Source of the DNA: Microbacterium maritypicum MF109
GTDB lineage: Bacteria; Actinomycetota; Actinomycetes; Actinomycetales; Microbacteriaceae
Direction: 5' to 3'
Assembly: GCF_000455825.1 (NCBI RefSeq)
Contig: NZ_ATAO01000181.1
Coordinates: 1 to 64,000, forward strand
DNA: 64,000 bases
Shown here: in pieces, positions 21,557 through 30,971 of the stretch
How the letters are laid out: each line of letters opens with the position of its first letter
Position numbering within the stretch: the stretch's first letter is position 1
Translations under genes and position numbers: made by a program
The notes under the pieces: generated by a model
Seen by the model: the letters and a program-made list of their open reading frames with translations, nothing else
Database searches by the model: none
What the model was told of the DNA's origin: nothing

Positions 21557-22401
21557 CGCCGCGGCTCAGGAAGCCTGCCGATGCGGACCATGATGTGAAA
21601 CGCGACCACCGACACCGCTGCTCCCAGGCAGATCACGAGCATCCCTTCGGGAGTGCCGTACGCTGCTGCTCCCTCAGGCCGGAGAACGAGCAGCCCCATG
21701 ATCACCCAGGGGGCGATCGCGCCGAGGACGGCCGCGCCCCGGATCCATGACTGGCGAGCCTCGACTTCGCCCCGCAGGGCGGCATCCGCCCGCACCGAAC
21801 TCGACAGCGCGCGCAGCACACTGATCAGTTCCGTGCCACCGACCTGACGCGCCATCCGCAATGTCTCGGCGATGCGATCGCCGATGGGGTCGGCCAGCGT
21901 GGATTTGAGTCGGTCGAGGCTGGTCTCGAATCTGCCGCTCGCACGCAGATCCCTCGCGAACACGACGAATGCCGGTCTCAGCGTCTTCGGCGCGGACTCC
22001 GCCAGGCTCGCCACTGCGTCGGGGAGCGACAGGCCCACGCGAATCGCCGCGATCAGGAGATCGCACACGTCCGGCCAGAGCTGTCGCCGCAACCGTCGCA
22101 ACCGCGCTCGGCGCCCCCGCAACAACACGATGGGTGCGACGGCTCCCGCGACGCCCGCCAGCAGCGCGAGTACGGCGATCCCGGTCAGGAGCCAGGCGAC
22201 CGATGCGGCTATCAGTCCGGCCGCGGTGACGATGACGAGGAGCGTGCGCCGGGAGAGCCGGTCGAAGCCGGCCTCCTCGATCAGGCGGACGAGTCGCCCT
22301 CGCCGGGTGGCCACCTCGGCCGCGTCTGATCGCGGCCACATCCAGGGCGACAGGCACAGAAGCACCCCGGCCGCGAGGAGGGCGCCGACGAAAACTGTCA
22401 C
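21544..22401 (-). CDS. tadB: TadB pilus inner-membrane protein
   Basis: A 285-residue F-domain protein. N-terminal membrane segment VFVGALLAAGVLLCLSPW, then TLLVIVTAAGLIAASVAWLL and VLALLAGVAGAVAPIVLL, the cytoplasmic F domain (DVCDLLIAAIRVGLSLPDAV, GGTELISVLRALSSSVRAD), and a C-terminal pair AAVLGAIAPWVIMGLLVL and MLVICLGAAVSVVAFHIMV. Works with TadC as the platform on which the tadA ATPase acts. Start overlaps the ATPase stop by ATGA, so translation is coupled. Confidence 0.92.
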   Translation of the reverse strand: MTVFVGALLAAGVLLCLSPWMWPRSDAAEVATRRGRLVRLIEEAGFDRLSRRTLLVIVTAAGLIAASVAWLLTGIAVLALLAGVAGAVAPIVLLRGRRARLRRLRRQLWPDVCDLLIAAIRVGLSLPDAVASLAESAPKTLRPAFVVFARDLRASGRFETSLDRLKSTLADPIGDRIAETLRMARQVGGTELISVLRALSSSVRADAALRGEVEARQSWIRGAAVLGAIAPWVIMGLLVLRPEGAAAYGTPEGMLVICLGAAVSVVAFHIMVRIGRLPEPRRWFG

Positions 22402-23594
22402 GACACGATCCCGATCAGGCGTGGCTCGCTGCGGCCGGTGCCGATGCCGTCGCTCGTTGGCGCTCCTGCCCGGTAGACGTTCCTGGTCTGGAGCCGTCCT
22501 TCGGCGAGGTCGCCGGTCGGGGCGATGATCTCCTGCACGTGTCGCTGCCCCGCGCGGTCCCTGGCGCAGTGCACGACCAGGTCGACAGACGCGGCGAGTG
22601 CAGGGGCGATGAACTCGCGATCGATGTTCCGCCCGGCCAAGAGTGGAAGGATCGTGAGCTTCTCGATGGCCTCAGCCGCAGAATTCGCATGCACGGTGCA
22701 TGCGCCCGGCACCCCGGTGTTGAGCGCGAGGACCAGATCGAGAGCTTCCGCGTCGCGGACCTCGCCGACCACGAGACGGTCCGGTCGCATCCTCAACGCC
22801 TCCTTCACCAGCCTGCGCAACGTGATCTCCCCGGTCCCCTCGAGGCTCGCCTGTCGCCCCTGCAACGCGACGAGATCGGGCCCCTCCACGGCCAGTTCGA
22901 ATGTCTCCTCCACCGTGACGATGCGTTGAACGTCGGCGCACGAGGCCAGCAGCGCGCCGAGCATCGTGGTCTTCCCCGCGTGCGTGGCGCCGGAGACGAT
23001 CACGCTCTTGCCGTCGTTCATCGCCGTCCGCAGCAGCTCGGCGACATCGGCGGGCATCATCCCCTGCGCGGCGAGCGCTCCGAGAGATCGGTACTTCGGC
23101 AGGAACTTGCGGATGTTGACCGCCCATGAGCCCCTCACCACATCAGCGATCGCCACATGCAGACGGGACCCGTCCGGCAGCGAAGCATCCACGAACGGCT
23201 GGCTGATGTCGACCCGCCGACCGGTCGACTGCAGCATGCGCTCGACGACGTCGCGCACGGTCCCTTCGTCGAGACGAAGGGTCGTCCGCTCGGCCGTTCC
23301 CTCTCGCGCGACGTGCACGTGTCCCGTTCCGTTGAGCCAGATCTCCTCGATCTCCGGATCGTCGAGCAGCGGTTGCAGCGCACCGAATCCGCTGAGCGAC
23401 GCCATGACCTCTCTCACACACGCCGCTTCATCGTCGATCAGGGCCTCGCCGCGGGCGAGGGCGAGATCGTCGTGACGCCGGACCTCGGCGTGGGTGATCC
23501 GCCACGCCGCGCCCGGATCGACGGACGGATCGATGCCCTCTGCACGCAGACGCGACCGCACGCGCTCGGCGACAAGGGCGGACGGATGACTCAC
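22398..23594 (-). CDS. tadA: TadA/CpaF pilus assembly ATPase
   Basis: A 398-residue secretion ATPase. IEEIWLNGTGHVHVAREG and DISQPFVDASLPDGSRLHVA are the N-terminal domain; SVIVSGATHAGKTTMLGALL is Walker A (about residue 210); IVTVEETFEL the Asp box; LRMRPDRLVVGEVRDAEALD Walker B; and GACTVHANSAAEAIEKL the His box. It powers assembly of Flp pili. It begins with GTG. The operon has no visible upstream tadZ gene in this window; a tRNA gene lies 140 bp away on the other strand. Confidence 0.95.
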   Translation of the reverse strand: MSHPSALVAERVRSRLRAEGIDPSVDPGAAWRITHAEVRRHDDLALARGEALIDDEAACVREVMASLSGFGALQPLLDDPEIEEIWLNGTGHVHVAREGTAERTTLRLDEGTVRDVVERMLQSTGRRVDISQPFVDASLPDGSRLHVAIADVVRGSWAVNIRKFLPKYRSLGALAAQGMMPADVAELLRTAMNDGKSVIVSGATHAGKTTMLGALLASCADVQRIVTVEETFELAVEGPDLVALQGRQASLEGTGEITLRRLVKEALRMRPDRLVVGEVRDAEALDLVLALNTGVPGACTVHANSAAEAIEKLTILPLLAGRNIDREFIAPALAASVDLVVHCARDRAGQRHVQEIIAPTGDLAEGRLQTRNVYRAGAPTSDGIGTGRSEPRLIGIVS

Positions 23595-23733
23595 CCCGGC
23601 ATCCTCGCAACAATCCGAGGCCTGCCTCGGAAGTTATCCACAGGCCTTCCCCGCGCCCGACCGTCGGCCGGCGCGGACTACGGGCTGATCCCCAGACACG
23701 CGGATTCGGTGATCAGTAGACTGATTCCACCGC

Positions 23734-23815
23734 GCGGGAGTGGTGGAATTGGCAGACACGCAGGATTTAGGTTCCTGTGCCCCAGGGCGTGTGGGTTCAA
23801 GTCCCACCTTCCGCA
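23734..23815 (+). tRNA. tRNA-Leu (anticodon TAG)
   Basis: Acceptor arms GCGGGAG and CTTCCGC pair with one G-T. D-loop region GGAATTGGCAGACACG, anticodon stem GCAGGA/TCCTGT with loop TTTAGGT (anticodon TAG), a long variable arm (CCCCAGGGCGTG) as in class II tRNAs, and the T arm GTGGGTTCAAGTCCCAC. CCA is not encoded. It is not the attachment site of the prophage. Confidence 0.95.
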
Positions 23816-23912
23816 CGAGAGACGACGACGACCTTTCTCCGGTCGTCACGACATCGCTCTGTTCTACCGCCGACCATTCACGACCGACGGGACTCCCCCA
23901 GTGCTCGAAACC

Positions 23913-24692
23913 ATGCTGCACGCACCGACCGCTCTCATCCCCTGGCTCGATCCTGCGACGATCATCGGGACCGCCGGGCCGTGGGCACTGCTCGTGGTGT
24001 GCTTCATCATCTTCGCCGAGACCGGTCTGCTCGTCGGATTCCTACTTCCCGGTGACACCCTCCTGGTGATCGCCGGCCTCCTCTCGCACCCGATCGCGGG
24101 CTCCGAGCACGGCGTCTTCGGCATCAGCGTCTGGTGGGTCGCCCTCCTGATCGGCCTCGCGGCGTTCGTCGGCGGTGAAGTCGGATACGTCATCGGCCAC
24201 AAGGGCGGACCGGCGGTCTTCGAGCGCAAGGAATCGGGCCTCTTCAGCAAGAAGAACGTCGAACGCACGAACGCGTTCTTCGAGCGCTTCGGCGGCATCA
24301 CCGTGATCCTCGCGCGCTTCGTGCCGATCGTGCGGACCTTCGCCCCGGTCGCCGCCGGCGTCGGCCACATGCCGTGGCGCAAGTACACGCTCTACAACCT
24401 GATCGGTGCGGTCCTCTGGGGCTTCGGGCTCACGATGTTCGGCTACCTCATCGGGTTCATCCCGCCGGTCGCCGAGTTCGTGGAGAGCTACATCGACCTC
24501 ATCCTGCTCGCGGCCGTCGGCGGCACCGCACTCGTCACGCTGTGGCACTACCTGTCCGAGCGCCACAAGGCGAAGAAGGCCGAGGCGGCCGGCGAAGACG
24601 TGGTCACCGATGCCGAGGAAGCGCAGGAACTCGTGCTCGACGCCGACGTGTTCGACCGCGCCCCTGACCTGGACGGCGACGGCAAGCACTGA
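23913..24692 (+). CDS. DedA family membrane protein
   Basis: About 259 residues. Membrane segments ALLVVCFIIFAETGLLVGFL, WWVALLIGLAAFVGGEVGYV and the family signature GGITVILARFVPIVRTFAPV then AGVGHMPWRKYTLYNLIGAV. DedA proteins are polytopic membrane proteins linked to lipid flipping and envelope maintenance. The acidic/basic motif FAET-GLLVGFLLPGD is present. ATG 23913 is chosen; GTG 23901 is possible. The C-terminal 40 residues are charged and cytoplasmic. Convergent with ku, with a strong shared terminator. Confidence 0.9.
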   Translation: MLHAPTALIPWLDPATIIGTAGPWALLVVCFIIFAETGLLVGFLLPGDTLLVIAGLLSHPIAGSEHGVFGISVWWVALLIGLAAFVGGEVGYVIGHKGGPAVFERKESGLFSKKNVERTNAFFERFGGITVILARFVPIVRTFAPVAAGVGHMPWRKYTLYNLIGAVLWGFGLTMFGYLIGFIPPVAEFVESYIDLILLAAVGGTALVTLWHYLSERHKAKKAEAAGEDVVTDAEEAQELVLDADVFDRAPDLDGDGKH

Positions 24693-24694
24693 TC

Positions 24695-24730
24695 GATCAT
24701 CGGGTGCCGGTTCCTCGGCACCCGATGATC
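24695..24730. terminator. Bidirectional terminator between dedA and ku
   Basis: GATCATCGGGTGCCG (24695-24709) pairs perfectly with CGGCACCCGATGATC (24716-24730) around a 6-nt loop. It overlaps the last bases of ku. Confidence 0.85.
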
Positions 24731-25538
24731 ACCCCGCGTTCTTCGCGCGCTCTTCCTTCGAGCGCGCCACGCTCGCGCGCAGCGCCTCCATGAGGTCGAT
24801 GACCTCGCCGCCCTCGGCCGCTTTCTCTGCTTCCCCGAAGGTCTCGGCCACGTCGAACGTGTCGCCCGCCTCGATCTTCGCGTCGATGAGGGTACGGAGC
24901 TCCTTCTGGTACTCGTCGACGAATGCCTCGGGGTCGAAGTCCGCCGAGTAGCTGTCGACGAGCGAGGCCGAGAGCTCCAGCTCCTTCTTCGAGATCCGCA
25001 CGTCCTCGTCCAGCGCAGGGAACGCGGCTTCGCGCACCTCATCGGCCCAGAGCAGGGTCTGCAGCACGAGGACCTTCCCCCGCACCCGGAGCGCGGCGAG
25101 CCGTGTCTTCTGCCGAAGTGTGAAGCGCACGATCGCCGTGCGGTCCGTCTGTTCGAGCGTCTTCCGCAGCAGCACATACGCCTTGGGCGACTTCGAATCG
25201 GGTTCGAGGTAGTACGGCTTGTCGAGGGTGAGCAGGTCGACCTGCTCGGAGGGCACGAACTCGACGACGTCGATCTCCCGGCTCTTCTCCGCGGGGAGGG
25301 CGGCGAGGTCGTCCTTCGTCAGCACGACGGTCTGGCCTTCGTCGACGTAGGCGCGGTCGATGTCGGCGTACGCCACGGTCTCTCCGCAGACTTCGCAGGT
25401 GCGCTGATAGCGGATGCGCCCGCCGTCCTTCTCGTGCACCTGATGCAGCGGCACGTCGTGGTCCTCGGTCGCGGAGTACACCTTGACCGGCACATTCACG
25501 AGCCCGAACGTCAGTGCGCCCTTCCAGATCGTCCTCAT
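24729..25538 (-). CDS. ku: Ku protein, non-homologous end joining
   Basis: About 269 residues forming a bacterial Ku homodimer that rings broken DNA ends and recruits LigD. MRTIWKGALTFGLVNVPVKVY is the family N-terminus; RIRYQRTCEVCGETV, EIDVVEFVPSEQVDLL, KPYYLEPDSKSPKAYVLLR and KELELSASLVDSYSADFDPE follow. A start at 25538 is chosen because MRTIWKG is the family beginning; the ORF could start 5 codons earlier. The end RSKEERAKNAG is basic as usual. It is divergent from ligD, separated by a tandem repeat. Confidence 0.94.
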   Translation of the reverse strand: MRTIWKGALTFGLVNVPVKVYSATEDHDVPLHQVHEKDGGRIRYQRTCEVCGETVAYADIDRAYVDEGQTVVLTKDDLAALPAEKSREIDVVEFVPSEQVDLLTLDKPYYLEPDSKSPKAYVLLRKTLEQTDRTAIVRFTLRQKTRLAALRVRGKVLVLQTLLWADEVREAAFPALDEDVRISKKELELSASLVDSYSADFDPEAFVDEYQKELRTLIDAKIEAGDTFDVAETFGEAEKAAEGGEVIDLMEALRASVARSKEERAKNAG

Positions 25539-25592
25539 CACACCAGTAGACACCAGTCACAGCCGTCACGACCAGCCCCTTGACGGCGCCAG

Positions 25593-25667
25593 CCCCTGGC
25601 GGCGCTACCCCTGGCGACGCTACCCCTGGCGGCGCTACTCCTGGCGACGCTACCCCTGGCGATGCTG
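25593..25667. repeat. 15-bp tandem repeat between ku and ligD
   Basis: Five copies of CCCCTGGCGRCGCTA in a row (25593, 25608, 25623, 25638, 25653), with small differences (A/G at position 10, one CTCC start, a divergent last copy), and a degenerate copy just before. It fills most of the gap between the divergent ku and ligD genes and ends 21 bp before the ligD ATG. Confidence 0.9.
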
Positions 25668-25688
25668 CGCCTTGACTACGCTGGCCCC

Positions 25689-27650
25689 ATGGTCGCAGAC
25701 GCGCAGATCGTGCAGGTCGACGGTCGTCGTCTGCGGGTGACGAACCTCGACAAAGTCGTCTACCCCTCCACCGGCACCACCAAGGGCGAGGTCATCGCCT
25801 ACTACACGGCCATCGCTCCACTCCTGCTCCCCCTCCTCGCCGGGCGCCCCGTCACGCGCAAACGCTGGGTCGAGGGCGTCGGGACCGCGGATGCCCCGGC
25901 CGACGCCTTCTTCACGAAACAGCTCGAACCGGGCGCACCCTCGTGGATTCCTCGACAGGCGATCCAGCACTCGGACGGTCCGAAGGAATACCCCCTCGTC
26001 CAGGACATCCCGACTCTCGTGTGGCTTGCGCAGGTCGCCGCCATCGAGCTGCATGTGCCGCAGTGGCGCTTCTCCTCCGCGGGCCTTCCCGGCAACCCCG
26101 ATCGACTCGTCCTCGATCTCGATCCCGGCCCCGGCGTGGGGCTGGCGCAGTGTGCCGAGGTCGCCCGCATCGCGCGCGTCCTCCTGTCCGGCATGGGGCT
26201 CGACCCTCTGCCGGTGACCAGCGGAAGCAAGGGCATCCACCTCTACGCGTCATTGCCCGGCGAGCAGACGAGCGACGAGGTCTCCGCCGTCGTCAAGGAG
26301 CTCGCACGGATGATCGAGAGCGATCACCCGGACCTCGCGACCAGCGTCATGGCGAAGGCGGTCCGAGGGGGAAAGGTGTTCCTCGACTGGAGCCAGAACA
26401 ACGGCAAGAAGACCACCATCTCGCCCTACTCCCTCCGCGGACGTGCACAGCCCTGGGTGGCGGCCCCTCGCACGTGGGAGGAACTCGACGCCCCGGAACT
26501 CGCGCAGCTCGACCTCGACGAGGTGCTCGCGCGAGCCGCCGCGGGAATCGACCCGCTCGCGATGCTCCGCCCGCCGGCGACGACTCCGCTCCCGCAACCC
26601 GCGAAGACCCATCACTCCCATCGATATCCCCGAAGCTCTCCCGCCCCTGGCGCCGCTGTCGCCCCTCCGGCCACGGCGTCGATGGCGCCGATGCTCGCGG
26701 AGAACGGCACCCCCGGAGTGGCACGTGCACTGAGCGACCCCTCGTGGGTCGAGGTGAAGTGGGACGGCATCCGTGCGATGGGCACCTGGGCAGACGGGCG
26801 CATGCTGCTGCACGCGCGCCGCGGCACGGACATCACGGCCCGGTATCCCGAACTCACTGCTGACGGCGCGCCCTTCCTCCCCGTGGCGGACGCCGTCGTC
26901 GACGGCGAGATCGTCGCGTTCGACTCCCACGGCCGGCCGAGCTTCTCCCTCCTCCAGAACCGGATGCACCTCACCCGGCCACGGGAGATCGAACGCGAAG
27001 TGGTCCGCACCCCCGTCGTCTACATGCTGTTCGACCTGCTGCGTCTCGACGGACACGACCTCACCGGTATGACTCTGCGCGAACGCAGGACCCTGCTCGA
27101 GGAGCTGATCGACGATCTCGACGCCCCCGTGCAGATCCCTCCCGTGTTCGACGACGTGGACGCGGCACTCGCCGCGAGCAGGGAGTTCGGACTCGAGGGC
27201 GTCGTCGTCAAGGATCCTCAGTCGCGATACCGGCCAGGGCAGCGCTCCCCCTCGTGGCTGAAGCTGAAGCACACGCGGATGCAGGAGGCGGTGATCGTCG
27301 GTATCCGGCCAGGGAAGGGCGACAGGGAGAGCACGCTCGGATCTCTGCTGCTCGCCGTGCCCGATCCGGACCGAGGAACGGGCGGTCTCCGCTACGTCGG
27401 ACGTGTGGGGACCGGATTCACCGACCGAATACTGCGCGACCTGCTCGCACGACTCGATCCGCTGCGCGTGGACGCTGCCCCACTCGACGGCGTCCCCGCG
27501 CCCGATGCCTCCGACGCCCTGTGGGTGCGTCCGGAAGTCGTGGGCGAGGTCGAGTTCGCGAACTGGACGCCCGACGGTGTGCTCCGCCATGCCCGTTGGC
27601 GGGGGCTCCGCCCGGACAAGAGCCCGCACGAGATCGCCGTCGAAAGCTGA
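25689..27650 (+). CDS. ligD: LigD-type NHEJ polymerase-ligase
   Basis: A 653-residue protein. Residues about 1-290 are the LigD polymerase/primase domain (RLRVTNLDKVVYPSTGTTKG, LVLDLDPGPGVG with the catalytic Asp pair, TSGSKGIHLYA, TISPYSLRG). After a Pro/Ala/His-rich linker (about 291-340) comes the ATP-dependent ligase: PSWVEVKWDGIRAMG with the adenylated Lys, LVLDGEIV-like VVDGEIVAFD, and EGVVVKD, then an OB fold. The 3'-phosphoesterase domain present in mycobacterial LigD is not visible. Acts with Ku on double-strand breaks. ATG 25689 is chosen because VQVDGRRLRVTNLDKV follows. Confidence 0.93.
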   Translation: MVADAQIVQVDGRRLRVTNLDKVVYPSTGTTKGEVIAYYTAIAPLLLPLLAGRPVTRKRWVEGVGTADAPADAFFTKQLEPGAPSWIPRQAIQHSDGPKEYPLVQDIPTLVWLAQVAAIELHVPQWRFSSAGLPGNPDRLVLDLDPGPGVGLAQCAEVARIARVLLSGMGLDPLPVTSGSKGIHLYASLPGEQTSDEVSAVVKELARMIESDHPDLATSVMAKAVRGGKVFLDWSQNNGKKTTISPYSLRGRAQPWVAAPRTWEELDAPELAQLDLDEVLARAAAGIDPLAMLRPPATTPLPQPAKTHHSHRYPRSSPAPGAAVAPPATASMAPMLAENGTPGVARALSDPSWVEVKWDGIRAMGTWADGRMLLHARRGTDITARYPELTADGAPFLPVADAVVDGEIVAFDSHGRPSFSLLQNRMHLTRPREIEREVVRTPVVYMLFDLLRLDGHDLTGMTLRERRTLLEELIDDLDAPVQIPPVFDDVDAALAASREFGLEGVVVKDPQSRYRPGQRSPSWLKLKHTRMQEAVIVGIRPGKGDRESTLGSLLLAVPDPDRGTGGLRYVGRVGTGFTDRILRDLLARLDPLRVDAAPLDGVPAPDASDALWVRPEVVGEVEFANWTPDGVLRHARWRGLRPDKSPHEIAVES

Positions 27651-27667
27651 GGTCAGGACCGGATCGC

Positions 27668-28588
27668 TCAGGCGTGTCGCGGTTCGCAGTCCGCCTGTTC
27701 CGCAGGCTCGATCTGGAAGGTCGAGTGCGCCACGTCGAAGTGGTCGGCGAGGCATGCCTGCATCTCGGTCAACAGCTGCGACGAGCGTCCGTCGGCGAAC
27801 AGCTCCGGGTCGATGCTGACGTGGGCCGTGAACACCGGGGCCCCGCGGGTCAGCTGCCAGACATGGACGTCGTGCACCCCGACGACACCGTCGTACCCGA
27901 GCAGGTGGGTCCGGATCTCGCTCACCGCCGTGCCCTTCGGCGCGGACTCGGCGAGAACCGAGAACACCTCCCGCAGCAGCGCGATGGCCCGGGGGATGAT
28001 CATCGCCGCGATGAACAGCGAGGCGATGGCATCGGCCGGCATCCATCCGGTGATGAGGATGACCGCGGCTGCCACGATGACCGCCACGGAACCGATCAGA
28101 TCTCCCATCACCTCGAGGTACGCACCGCGCACGTTGATGCTGGTGCGCTGCGCACGACTCAACAGCCACATCGACACCGCGTTCGCGAGGAGCCCGACCA
28201 CGGCGACGACCAGCATCAGCCCGCCGGCGACCTCGACCTCCCCCGGATTGATGAGTCGCCCGATCCCCTCGATCGCGACCCAGGTCGCGAGGGCGATCAG
28301 GATCACCGCGTTGATCAGCGCGCCGAACACCTCGGCGCGCTGATACCCGAAAGTGCGCCGGTCGTCGGCCGGACGTGCGGCGACGGTGGCGGCGATGAGG
28401 GCGATCACGAGACCGGACGCATCTGTGAACATGTGCGCCGCATCGGCGAGTAGCGCCAGAGAGCCGGAGAGCAGTGCGCCGACGACCTGCACGAGCATCA
28501 CCGTCGCAGTGAGGGACAGCGAGATCGCGAGCAGGCGTCTGCTGCTCGCGGAACGGATGCCACCGGGGGCGGGTGCGTGATCGTGCAT
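27668..28588 (-). CDS. Cation diffusion facilitator (CzcD-like)
   Basis: A 306-residue metal exporter, probably zinc/cobalt. Six membrane helices; metal-binding residues HMFTDASGL (helix II, H-x3-D) and GDLIGSVAVI (helix V), with FGYQRAEVFGALINAV between. The C-terminal cytoplasmic domain has VHDVHVWQLTRGAPVFTAHV. The His-containing N-terminus MHDHAPAPGG is short. Convergent with ligD; there is only an 18-bp gap. Confidence 0.93.
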   Translation of the reverse strand: MHDHAPAPGGIRSASSRRLLAISLSLTATVMLVQVVGALLSGSLALLADAAHMFTDASGLVIALIAATVAARPADDRRTFGYQRAEVFGALINAVILIALATWVAIEGIGRLINPGEVEVAGGLMLVVAVVGLLANAVSMWLLSRAQRTSINVRGAYLEVMGDLIGSVAVIVAAAVILITGWMPADAIASLFIAAMIIPRAIALLREVFSVLAESAPKGTAVSEIRTHLLGYDGVVGVHDVHVWQLTRGAPVFTAHVSIDPELFADGRSSQLLTEMQACLADHFDVAHSTFQIEPAEQADCEPRHA

Positions 28589-28691
28589 GCCCCCAGGCTA
28601 GACCGGGATCGAGGGCCGGAAGGCGGGTTCCGGCTAGTCGGGAAGGGTAACGATTCTCAGCTTCAGCAGCGGTTTCTCGCGGCCGCCGCGC

Positions 28692-29288
28692 TCAGAGCGC
28701 GGCAAGCAGCGGAACCAGTTCCGCGAAGGCGCGCGCTCGGTGCGACTGCGCCTGCTTCTCATCGGAGGAGAACTCACCCACCGACCGCTCCTCCCCTGCC
28801 GGCTGGCCGTCAGGGATGAAGATCGGGTCGTACCCGAAGCCGCCGGCGCCCGACGCCGTATGCGCCAGGCGACCCGGCCAGCGTCCCTCCACGACCTGCT
28901 CCCGGCCGTCCGGCAGCACGAGGGCGATCGTCGAGGTGAAGTGCGCGGAGCGGTGGGGGTCGGCGATGTCGTGCAGCTGGTCGAGCAGCAGCTCGAGATT
29001 CGCCGTCGCGTCCTTCTTCTGCCCCGCCCAGTAGGCGGAGAACACCCCCGGTGACCCGCCGAGCACGTCGACGCAGATGCCGGAGTCGTCGGCGAGCGCA
29101 GCGAGTCCTGTGTGAGCGGCGGCCGCTCGCGCCTTGATGAGCGCATTCTCGGCGAACGTCACGCCGTCTTCCACCGGCTCCGGACCGTCGTAGCCGACGA
29201 TCTCGAGGTCGGGGCGTGTCTGCTCCACGATCTGCTGGAACTCCGCGACCTTGTGCGGATTGTGCGTCGCGAGAACGACTCGCATCAT
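28692..29288 (-). CDS. rdgB: dITP/XTP pyrophosphatase (RdgB/HAM1)
   Basis: About 198 residues. Begins [20 protein letters not shown], then [61 protein letters not shown] and [15 protein letters not shown], the complete RdgB signature. Removes deaminated purine nucleotides from the pool. Start overlaps the rph stop by ATGA and a second ATG follows. The reading frame stays open far upstream but that part is a shadow of rph. Confidence 0.95.
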   Translation of the reverse strand: MMRVVLATHNPHKVAEFQQIVEQTRPDLEIVGYDGPEPVEDGVTFAENALIKARAAAAHTGLAALADDSGICVDVLGGSPGVFSAYWAGQKKDATANLELLLDQLHDIADPHRSAHFTSTIALVLPDGREQVVEGRWPGRLAHTASGAGGFGYDPIFIPDGQPAGEERSVGEFSSDEKQAQSHRARAFAELVPLLAAL

Positions 29289-30025
29289 CGTTCCCCCTTC
29301 AACGCGGCGAGCTGCGTGCCCTTCAGGTCGGCGCATCCGGCCAGACCGAGCTCGAGCAGCGCATCCAGCTCCCGCTTGTCGAACGGTGCGCCCTCGGCTG
29401 TTCCCTGCACCTCGACGAAGAGCCCACGGCCGGTGACCACGACGTTCATGTCGGTCTCGGCGCGCACGTCCTCGACATATGCCAGGTCGAGCATGGGCTC
29501 GCCGTCGATGATCCCGACCGACACCGCCGCGACCGAGTCGAGCAGCGGCGTGGAGTTCTTGCCGATGAACTTCTTCTCCCGGCCCCATTCGATCGCGTCG
29601 GCGAGCGCCACGTACGCGCCGGTGATGGCCGCCGTGCGCGTGCCGCCATCGGCCTGCAGCACGTCGCAGTCGATGACGATCGTGTTCTCGCCGAGCGCCT
29701 TCGTGTCGACGACGGCCCGCAGCGCGCGCCCGATCAGTCGCGAGATCTCGTGGGTGCGACCGCCGATGCGGCCCTTGACGCTCTCTCGGTCGTTCCGGCT
29801 GTTCGTGGCGCGCGGGAGCATAGAGTACTCGGCCGTGACCCAGCCCTTGCCCTTGCCGGTCAGCCAGCGCGGGACGCCGTTGGTGAAGGAGGCGGTGCAC
29901 AGCACCTTGGTGCCGCCGAAGCTGATCAATGCCGATCCCTCGGCGTGCGCGCTCCAACCGCGCTCGATCGTGATCTCACGAAGCTGATCGGTGGAGCGGC
30001 CGTCGACGCGGACGATTTCGGACAT
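29285..30025 (-). CDS. rph: RNase PH
   Basis: A 246-residue 3'-5' phosphorolytic exoribonuclease that trims tRNA 3' ends. [32 protein letters not shown] [63 protein letters not shown] and [13 protein letters not shown] are visible. In an operon murI-rph-rdgB, an arrangement common in Actinobacteria. Confidence 0.96.
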   Translation of the reverse strand: MSEIVRVDGRSTDQLREITIERGWSAHAEGSALISFGGTKVLCTASFTNGVPRWLTGKGKGWVTAEYSMLPRATNSRNDRESVKGRIGGRTHEISRLIGRALRAVVDTKALGENTIVIDCDVLQADGGTRTAAITGAYVALADAIEWGREKKFIGKNSTPLLDSVAAVSVGIIDGEPMLDLAYVEDVRAETDMNVVVTGRGLFVEVQGTAEGAPFDKRELDALLELGLAGCADLKGTQLAALKGER

Positions 30026-30077
30026 GTGCTTCTTTCAGGTCGGGATGGCGGAACGAATCGGAGCGACTCGATCCGGG

Positions 30078-30908
30078 TTACTCGAAAGCGATCTCGGGGA
30101 GGGTGATCACGCCGGTCTGGACCAGTTGCACGTCCCGGACCTCGCGGCCCATCAGGCGGTTGGCCAGCGCGGTGAAGTCGTCGGTCGAGGCGCCGGTGGC
30201 CTCGTACACGTAGCTGGCGGTGGCATCCGGCGACGCGAGCAGATCACCCCGGACGAGCTGGCGGTAGACGTCGCCTGCCGTCTCATCGTCGCTGGAGACG
30301 AGGGTGACGCCCTCTCCCATGACGTAGCTGATCGCGCCCCGAAGGAACGGATAGTGCGTGCAGCCGAGCACGAGTGTGTCGACCTCGGCGTCTCGAAGGG
30401 GCGCGAGATACTCCTCGGCGACCGCGAGCACCTCCGGGGTACCCGTGATCCCGGCCTCGACGAATTCGACGAAGCGCGGGCAGGCGGCGGTGAACACCTG
30501 CAGCCTCTCGTTGACCTCGAGCATGTCCTGGTAGGCGCGCGAGCCGATGGTGCCGACAGTGCCGATCACACCGACACGTCCGTTGCGCGTGGTGGAGACC
30601 GCGCGGCGCACCGCGGGGCCGATCACCTCGACCACGGGAACGTCGTAGCGCTCGCGAGCGTCGCGGAGCATGGCGGCGGAAGCGGTGTTGCACGCGATCA
30701 CCAGCATCTTGACGCCCTGCTCGACCAGGGTGTCGAGCACTTCGAGGGAGTAGCGGCGCACGTCCGCGATGGGCTTCGGACCGTACGGCGAGTGGGCGGT
30801 GTCGCCGATGTAGACGAACGACTCCCGGGGCAGCTGGGCGCGGATGGCTCGCGCCACCGTGAGCCCGCCGACACCGGAGTCGAAGATCCCGATCGGCGCG
30901 TCGTTCAT
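30078..30908 (-). CDS. murI: Glutamate racemase
   Basis: A 276-residue enzyme making D-glutamate for peptidoglycan. [44 protein letters not shown] (first catalytic Cys) and [13 protein letters not shown] (second catalytic Cys) are intact. The chosen ATG at 30908 is the family start [12 protein letters not shown]; the frame remains open to 32333 but that is antisense of pncB. First gene of murI-rph-rdgB. Confidence 0.96.
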   Translation of the reverse strand: MNDAPIGIFDSGVGGLTVARAIRAQLPRESFVYIGDTAHSPYGPKPIADVRRYSLEVLDTLVEQGVKMLVIACNTASAAMLRDARERYDVPVVEVIGPAVRRAVSTTRNGRVGVIGTVGTIGSRAYQDMLEVNERLQVFTAACPRFVEFVEAGITGTPEVLAVAEEYLAPLRDAEVDTLVLGCTHYPFLRGAISYVMGEGVTLVSSDDETAGDVYRQLVRGDLLASPDATASYVYEATGASTDDFTALANRLMGREVRDVQLVQTGVITLPEIAFE

Positions 30909-30971
30909 GACTCCCCAGCCTACCCGCGCGGAACCCGCCGCGTGCATCGGCGCTCTCACTAAACTGAGCGC

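Noticed and set aside
23734..23815. tRNA-Leu as the phage attachment site
   Set aside because: No copy of its 3' end lies at either prophage end; the junctions are in tadC with the AGCAC core.
23157..23900. N-terminal extension of the DedA frame through the tRNA and tadA
   Set aside because: It would run across the tRNA gene and antisense to tadA; DedA similarity starts at about 23913.
25593..25667. 15-bp repeats as a CRISPR array
   Set aside because: Repeats are directly tandem without spacers and there are no cas genes; a minisatellite fits better.
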